From positions 62,001 through 126,000 of the forward strand of contig CAVYRN010000007.1 in NCBI GenBank assembly GCA_963771015.1: DNA of 64,000 nucleotides, written 5' to 3'. Below the pieces are notes generated by a model, which was not told the DNA's origin, did not search any database, and saw only the letters and a program-made list of their open reading frames with translations. The stretch's first letter is position 1; each line of letters begins with the position of its first letter. This stretch comes from CAVSJJ01 sp963771015. GTDB taxonomy: Bacteria > Actinomycetota > Actinomycetes > Actinomycetales > Dermatophilaceae. A program made the translations under genes and the position numbers. Shown piece by piece: positions 59,321 to 64,000 of the stretch.

Positions 59321-61393
59321 GTGACCATCGACGCTCATGCTGCCCCTGGCTCAGCCGACACCCCCCGGATCTGGCCGATGCGCGGGATGGGCCTGGGCGG
59401 GGACTACAACCCCGAGCAGTGGCCCGAAGAGGTCTGGGCCGAGGATGTCCGGCTCATGCAGGAGGCCGGCGTCACGTTCGCGACGGTCGGGGTCTTCTCC
59501 TGGGCGCTGCTCGAGCCCGAGCAGGGCAGGTTCGAGTTCGGCTGGCTGGACCGCGTCATGGACCTGCTCCATGAGGGCGGGATCGCCGTCGACCTCGCGA
59601 CGGCGACCGCCTCACCCCCACCCTGGCTGTCCCGGGCGTACCCCGAGACGCTCCCCGTCGACCGCGAGGGCCGACAGATGTGGCCGGGCGGCCGACAGGC
59701 CTGGTGCCCCAGCTCCGCCACCTTCCGCGACCTCGCCCTCACCCTCGTCGAGAAGATGGCCGCCCGGTACGCCGGCCATCCGGCCCTGGCCATGTGGCAT
59801 GTGTCGAACGAGCTCGGCTGCCACAACGTGCACTGCTACTGCGACGTCTCGGCCGCGGCGTTCCGGCGGTGGGTGGCGCGCCGCTACGGCGACGTCGAGA
59901 CACTCAACGAGGCCTGGGGCACGACGTTCTGGAGCCAGCACTACGCGGACCTCGGCGAGGTGCTCCCGCCGAGGATCGGCACGGCCATCCCCAACCCCAC
60001 CCAGCAGCTGGACTACGCGAGGTTCAGCTCCGACGAGCTGCTCGACTACTACCGGGCCGAGCGCGACGTCCTCCGCCGGACCACCCCGCAGGTCCCGGTC
60101 ACCACCAACTTCATGGTCATGAACCACACGACGGGCATGGACTACTGGTCGTGGGCGCCCGAGATGGACCTCGTCTCGCAGGACCACTACGTCGACCACC
60201 GGGTCGCCGACCCGGTTCACGAGCTCGCCTTCTCGGGAGACCTCGTCCGCGGCCTCAGCGGCGGCGGCCCCTGGTTCCTCATGGAGCACTCGACCAGCGC
60301 CGTCAACTGGCAGCAGGTCAACCTCGCCAAGCAGCCGGGCGAGCTGCTGCGCACCAGCCTGGCCCATGTCGCCCGTGGGGCCGACGCGGTGGGGTACTTC
60401 CAGTGGCGGGCCAGCCGCGCCGGAGCCGAGAAGTACCACTCCGCGCTCGTGCCGCACGCCGGCACCGACACGAAGGTGTGGCGAGAGGTCTGCCGGCTCG
60501 GCGGCATCCTCGACCGCGCCGCGGATCTGGCCGGGACCCGGGTCGAGCCCGCGCGGGTCGCCATGATCTTCGACTGGTCGGCTCGATGGGCCGCCGACCT
60601 GGACAGCCACCCCTCCCGGCTCGTGCGCTACATGGACCAGCCCGAGGCGCTGCACCGGGCGCTCTGGAGCCGCGGGATCGCCGTCGACTTCGTCCGGCCG
60701 GGCCAGGACCTGTCCGGGTTCGACATCGTCCTCGTCCCGTCGCTCTATCTCGTCGACGACCAGGCGGCCGAGACGGTCAGCCGCTTCGCCGCGGCCGGCG
60801 GGCATGTCGTCGTCACCTACTTCTCGGGGCTCGTCGACGAGAACGACCACATCCGGCTCGGGGGCTACCCGGGCGCCTTCCGCGACCTCCTCGGCATCAG
60901 CACCGAGGAGTTCTTCCCGCTGCGCGCCGGGGAGTCGGTGCGGCTGGAGCCGTCTGCCGACGGGTCGGACGCCGGGCCCGGCTCCGCGGACTGGACCGGA
61001 ACCGTGTGGACCGAGCTCACCCACCTGCGCGGTGCCGAGGCGGTGGCGGCATATGTCGACGGCCCCGTCGAGGGACACCCCGCCGTGACCCGCCACCGGG
61101 CCGGCGAGGGGGTCGCGTGGTATGTCGGGACCGCTCTGGACGAAGACGCGCTCTCGGCCCTGCTCGGCCGCATCGCCGACGAGGCGGGAGTGCGGCCGCT
61201 GGTGCCCACGTCGCCGGGTGTCGAGGTCGTGCGGCGCCGGGCCGAGGACCGGTCCTTCCTCATCGTCCTCAACCACACGGGGGCCGCCGTCGACATCCCC
61301 GCCGAGGGCTTCGACCTCGTGTCCGAGGCCGCGGTCTCGGGCAGCCTGCGGGTGCCGCCGGGCGGGTGTGCCCTCGTCCGAGAGCAGGCCTGA
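59321..61393 (+). CDS. GH42 beta-galactosidase
   Basis: A 690-residue cytoplasmic beta-galactosidase of family 42. GGDYNPEQWPEEVWAEDVRLM opens the TIM barrel; the acid/base Glu164 is in WHVSNELGC, followed by the zinc-type CHNVHCYC; the nucleophile Glu322 is in WFLMEHSTSAVNW. The trimerisation domain (about 400-600) and a small C-terminal beta domain follow. GTG 59321 is taken as start, though GAGG is too close for a good ribosome-binding site; a longer frame from ATG 59273 exists. Heads the operon with the DeoR regulator, galT and galK. Confidence 0.88.
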   Translation: MTIDAHAAPGSADTPRIWPMRGMGLGGDYNPEQWPEEVWAEDVRLMQEAGVTFATVGVFSWALLEPEQGRFEFGWLDRVMDLLHEGGIAVDLATATASPPPWLSRAYPETLPVDREGRQMWPGGRQAWCPSSATFRDLALTLVEKMAARYAGHPALAMWHVSNELGCHNVHCYCDVSAAAFRRWVARRYGDVETLNEAWGTTFWSQHYADLGEVLPPRIGTAIPNPTQQLDYARFSSDELLDYYRAERDVLRRTTPQVPVTTNFMVMNHTTGMDYWSWAPEMDLVSQDHYVDHRVADPVHELAFSGDLVRGLSGGGPWFLMEHSTSAVNWQQVNLAKQPGELLRTSLAHVARGADAVGYFQWRASRAGAEKYHSALVPHAGTDTKVWREVCRLGGILDRAADLAGTRVEPARVAMIFDWSARWAADLDSHPSRLVRYMDQPEALHRALWSRGIAVDFVRPGQDLSGFDIVLVPSLYLVDDQAAETVSRFAAAGGHVVVTYFSGLVDENDHIRLGGYPGAFRDLLGISTEEFFPLRAGESVRLEPSADGSDAGPGSADWTGTVWTELTHLRGAEAVAAYVDGPVEGHPAVTRHRAGEGVAWYVGTALDEDALSALLGRIADEAGVRPLVPTSPGVEVVRRRAEDRSFLIVLNHTGAAVDIPAEGFDLVSEAAVSGSLRVPPGGCALVREQA

Positions 61394-61395
61394 CG

Positions 61396-62241
61396 TTGTT
61401 CGCCCAGCAGCGCCACGCACGGATCCTGGACGAGGTACGCGCCACCGGCGCCGTGCGGGTCAGCGACCTCGTCGAGGAGCTCGGCGTCTCGGACATGACC
61501 ATTCGCCGTGACATCAGCCACCTGGCCCGCAAGGGCCTCGTCGCCCGGGTCCACGGCGGAGCCACCGCCGTCACCGGACGCAGCGCGGAGGAGCCCGCCT
61601 TCGCGGTGAAGTCGGGACTGCAGACCACGGAGAAGGCGGGAATCGCCACGGCCGCTGCGGCACTGGTCGCGCCGGGCGACTCCGTCGCGCTGTCAGCAGG
61701 GACGACGACGTATGCCGTCGCCCTCGAGCTGCGTCGGGTCCCCGACCTCACCGTCGTCACGAACTCCCTCCCCGTGGGGGACTCGATGAACTCGATGCCC
61801 CGGGCCGACCGCACCGTCATCCTCACCGGCGGGATCCGCACACCGTCCGACGCCCTCGTAGGCCCGGTGGCCGTCGCCACCCTGCGCTCCCTCCACGTCG
61901 ACTGGCTGTTCCTCGGGGTACACGGCTTCGACGAGCGGGCGGGCTTCACCACCCCCAACCTCGTGGAGTCCGAGACCAACCGGGCCCTCATCGCGTCGGC
62001 CCGCCAGACCGTCGTCGTGGCGGACAGCACCAAGTGGGGCGTCGTAGGCCTCAGCTCGATGGCGCGCCTCGGCGAGGTCGACGTGCTCGTCACGGACGAC
62101 GGCCTGGACCTGGACGCGCAGCGCGGGCTGAGGAGCAAGGTGCGCCAGCTCATCCTGGTCCCGCGCCGGGGCGCCGGGGACCCGACGGAGGAGCCGGTCG
62201 CTCCCGAGGCACCGGCCGTCGACGGGAAGGAAGCAGGGTGA
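61396..62241 (+). CDS. DeoR-family transcriptional regulator
   Basis: A 281-residue repressor. The helix-turn-helix is QQRHARILDEVRATGAVRVSDLVEELGVSDMTIRRDISHL, split over residues 4-43, with ARVHGGATAV next. The sugar-phosphate sensing domain has DSVALSAGTTTYAVALEL, VVTNSLPVG, ILTGGIRTPSDALVGPVA, LFLGVHGFD and VVVADSTKWGVVG. It begins at a TTG two bases after the beta-galactosidase stop and overlaps galT (GTGA). It likely controls both divergent operons in response to a galactose-pathway phosphate. Confidence 0.87.
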   Translation: MFAQQRHARILDEVRATGAVRVSDLVEELGVSDMTIRRDISHLARKGLVARVHGGATAVTGRSAEEPAFAVKSGLQTTEKAGIATAAAALVAPGDSVALSAGTTTYAVALELRRVPDLTVVTNSLPVGDSMNSMPRADRTVILTGGIRTPSDALVGPVAVATLRSLHVDWLFLGVHGFDERAGFTTPNLVESETNRALIASARQTVVVADSTKWGVVGLSSMARLGEVDVLVTDDGLDLDAQRGLRSKVRQLILVPRRGAGDPTEEPVAPEAPAVDGKEAG

Positions 62242-63377
62242 CGACGGTGGGAACAACGGGAGTATCGGTCCGGCGGACCCGGGGCCGGCTCGCGGACGGG
62301 CGCGAGATCATCTACTTCGACGACACCGAGCCCTACGTCAGCGGCGCCACGGACCGCATGGTTCCCGACACCCGAGACCTGCCGCCGTCGACGGGTGACT
62401 CGGTGATGCGTCGTGACCCGATGACCGGCGAGTGGGTCGTCATCGCCTCCTACCGCAACACGCGTACCTTCCTCCCACCCACCGACGAGTGCCCCCTGTG
62501 CCCCACCGGCCACGGGCGCGCCCCGTCGGAGGTGCCGGCGGGCGACTACGACGTCGTCGCCTTCGAGAACCGCTTCCCGTCCCTGTCGACGCGAGCGTCC
62601 GCGACCGACCCGCTGGTCGACGACGAGCCGCTCTGGGCGCAGGCGCCGGGCAACGGCCGGTGCGAGGTGGTGTGCTTCACCTCCGACCACACCGCCGCGT
62701 TCTCCACGCTGAGCCCACGCAGGGTCCGCACCGTCGTCGAGGCGTGGGCCGACCGGACGGCCGAGCTCTCGCAGCTGTCGGGGGTCCGTGAGGTGTTCTG
62801 CTTCGAGAACCGGGGCCAGGAGATCGGCGTGACCCTGCACCACCCGCACGGGCAGATCTACGCCTACCCCTTCATCACCCCACGTACCGAGGCCCTGCTG
62901 CGGCAGGCCGCCGAACATCGCTCGGCCACCGGCGGGAACCTCCTGCGCGACCTGCTCCATGCGGAACGCCGCGCCAAGACCCGGGTCGTGCTCACCGGCG
63001 AGCACTGGACGGCATACGTGCCGGCGGCCGCCCGCTGGCCCGTCGAGGTGCACCTGGCACCGCATCGGGACGTCCCCGACCTGCCGGCCCTGAACGACGA
63101 GGAACGCGACGAGCTCGCCACGGTCTACCTCGAGCTGCTCCGCCGGGCCGATCGGTACTACGACGAGGTGCCGGCCCTGCCCTACATCGCCGGCTGGCAC
63201 CAGGCGCCCATCGGCCCCGGCCGCGACCTCGCCCGGCTGCGCCTGCAGCTGTTCTCCGTGCTGCGCGCCCCCGGCAAGCTCAAGCACCTGGCCGGGTCGG
63301 AGTCAGGGGCCGGGGTGTGGGTCAACGACGCCCGACCCGAGGCGATCGCCGCGCGCCTGCGGGAGGTCGCTTCGTGA
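62238..63377 (+). CDS. galT: Galactose-1-phosphate uridylyltransferase
   Basis: A 379-residue Leloir-pathway enzyme exchanging UMP between UDP-glucose and galactose 1-phosphate. MRRDPMTGEWVVIASYRNTR and the zinc-type CPLCP are near the start, FENRFPSL follows, and the nucleophile is His204 in HHPHGQIYAYPF (HPH at 202-204). The C-terminal half has VEVHLAPHRDVPDLPAL and YIAGWHQAP. The GTG start overlaps the DeoR stop (GTGA), with GGAAGG upstream. The first ~55 residues are an extension relative to the shortest homologues. Confidence 0.92.
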   Translation: MTTVGTTGVSVRRTRGRLADGREIIYFDDTEPYVSGATDRMVPDTRDLPPSTGDSVMRRDPMTGEWVVIASYRNTRTFLPPTDECPLCPTGHGRAPSEVPAGDYDVVAFENRFPSLSTRASATDPLVDDEPLWAQAPGNGRCEVVCFTSDHTAAFSTLSPRRVRTVVEAWADRTAELSQLSGVREVFCFENRGQEIGVTLHHPHGQIYAYPFITPRTEALLRQAAEHRSATGGNLLRDLLHAERRAKTRVVLTGEHWTAYVPAAARWPVEVHLAPHRDVPDLPALNDEERDELATVYLELLRRADRYYDEVPALPYIAGWHQAPIGPGRDLARLRLQLFSVLRAPGKLKHLAGSESGAGVWVNDARPEAIAARLREVAS

Positions 63378-63429
63378 CCCGTCGGCCACGGGCGACGCAC
63401 CGACCGCGCCGCACCGACCGGGCCGCCTG

Positions 63430-64000
63430 ATGGTCGACTGGTACGACGCCCCGGCCCCGGCGACGGTCGCCGCCGGGCTCTCAACGCACTTCCGGGAGGT
63501 CTTCGGCCGCGAGCCCGACGGGGTGTGGGCCGCACCGGGCCGGGTCAACGTCATCGGCGAGCACGTCGACTACAACGGCGGCCTCTGCCTGCCCTTCGCC
63601 CTGCCGCATCGCACCTACGTCGCCCTTGCCGCGCGGCGCGACGAGCGGATCCGGGTCGAGTCGATGCAGGCCGTCGGGGCGGGCTGGACGGGTGCGCTGG
63701 AGGACGTCGCACCGGGGGCGGTCCGTGGCTGGGCCGGCTATGCGGTCGGCGTGCCCTGGGCGTTCCGGAGCGAGGGTCTCGACCTGCCGGGCTTCGATGC
63801 CATCATCGACGGACGGGTCCCCCTGGGCGCGGGCCTGTCGTCGTCCGCGGCCCTGGAGTGCGCCGTGGCCGTCGCCCTCGACGACGTGACCGGGCTCGGG
63901 CTGGCCGCCACCGACGAGGGGCGCGCCCGGCTCGCGCGGCTCTGCGCGCGAGCGGAGAACGACATCGCCGGGGCACCGACCGGGGGACTCGACCAGGCCG
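63430..64000 (+). CDS. galK: Galactokinase (cut by window edge)
   Basis: The first ~190 residues of a GHMP-family galactokinase phosphorylating galactose with ATP. The signature APGRVNVIGEHVDYNGGLCLPFAL is near residue 35 and the ATP loop VPLGAGLSSSAALECAVA near 133; the frame is open to the window end. ATG 63430 is chosen from the position of the signature. It is the fourth gene of the galactoside operon and completes, with galT, the route from galactose to UDP-galactose. Confidence 0.93.
   Translation, partial: MVDWYDAPAPATVAAGLSTHFREVFGREPDGVWAAPGRVNVIGEHVDYNGGLCLPFALPHRTYVALAARRDERIRVESMQAVGAGWTGALEDVAPGAVRGWAGYAVGVPWAFRSEGLDLPGFDAIIDGRVPLGAGLSSSAALECAVAVALDDVTGLGLAATDEGRARLARLCARAENDIAGAPTGGLDQA

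Noticed and set aside
1..64000. CRISPR arrays, rRNA or tRNA genes
   Set aside because: No regularly spaced direct repeats with unique spacers and no tRNA-like cloverleaf or rRNA sequence were noticed in the gaps. A dedicated covariance-model search was not possible here.

Overview
The window is very GC-rich, with tightly packed genes, frequent ATGA/GTGA/TGATG overlaps and many GTG starts. This points to an actinobacterium. The gpgS-folP2 pair, the paired Fluc (CrcB) genes and the gene repertoire fit Micrococcales, and I would guess an Intrasporangiaceae-like genus, but there is no rRNA or other taxonomic marker here. A second genome-level signature is the octamer GTATGCCG/CGGCATAC: I located 45 copies by eye, on both strands, in coding and non-coding DNA alike.

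Layout. 1-1.2 kb: edge of a methyltransferase gene and a decayed IS21-type transposase remnant. 1.4-3.9 kb: alanine aminotransferase, then crcB-DUF190-crcB for fluoride export. 4-6.6 kb (minus strand): gpgS, folP2 and a LigB-like protein. 6.6-9.9 kb (minus): enoyl-CoA hydratase, thiolase and an alpha-methylacyl-CoA racemase, i.e. branched acyl-CoA or sterol-type beta-oxidation. 10-10.8 kb: ArsR/SRPBCC pair with an inverted-repeat operator. 11-17.7 kb: secreted lytic transglycosylase-like protein, PAP2-type membrane enzyme, phospholipase-D-like protein, sulfotransferase-like protein, M20 amidohydrolase and an alpha/beta hydrolase. 17.8-24.6 kb (minus): a NarL-type two-component system and an ABC exporter with two non-equivalent ATPases. 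24.7-26.1 kb: a SipW-type signal peptidase and a camelysin/TasA-like substrate, both broken by frameshifts. 26.3-30.3 kb: xylB-xylA with divergent xylR.

30.4-48.6 kb is the most unusual region. A 2025-residue secreted multidomain protein is followed by three consecutive exported cupredoxin proteins. Read together, these look like a six-domain MnxG/ceruloplasmin-class multicopper oxidase cut into three polypeptides: the first carries the type-1 copper and half of the trinuclear ligands, the second carries the other half, and the third has no ligands. Next come a small membrane-anchored protein, a CopC-CopD fusion for copper handling and a secreted subtilase. A convergent OmpR-type two-component system closes the block. 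The same 11-bp-phased repeat (CCTGA-N6-GTAA-N6-CCTGA) lies upstream of both the giant surface gene and the response-regulator gene, which suggests that the system controls the block. The octamer is clearly sparser here than in the surrounding DNA.

49-53.3 kb: CrtO-like membrane protein, DUF427 protein, CcdA-like and TlpA-like thiol-redox proteins, an ECF sigma factor with its zinc anti-sigma factor, and a small membrane protein. 53.4-64 kb is a galacto-oligosaccharide locus. An ABC importer (binding protein and two permeases) plus GH36 alpha-galactosidase lie on the minus strand; GH42 beta-galactosidase, a DeoR-type repressor, galT and the start of galK lie on the plus strand. A consensus-like promoter and a tandem pentamer operator candidate sit in the divergent gap.
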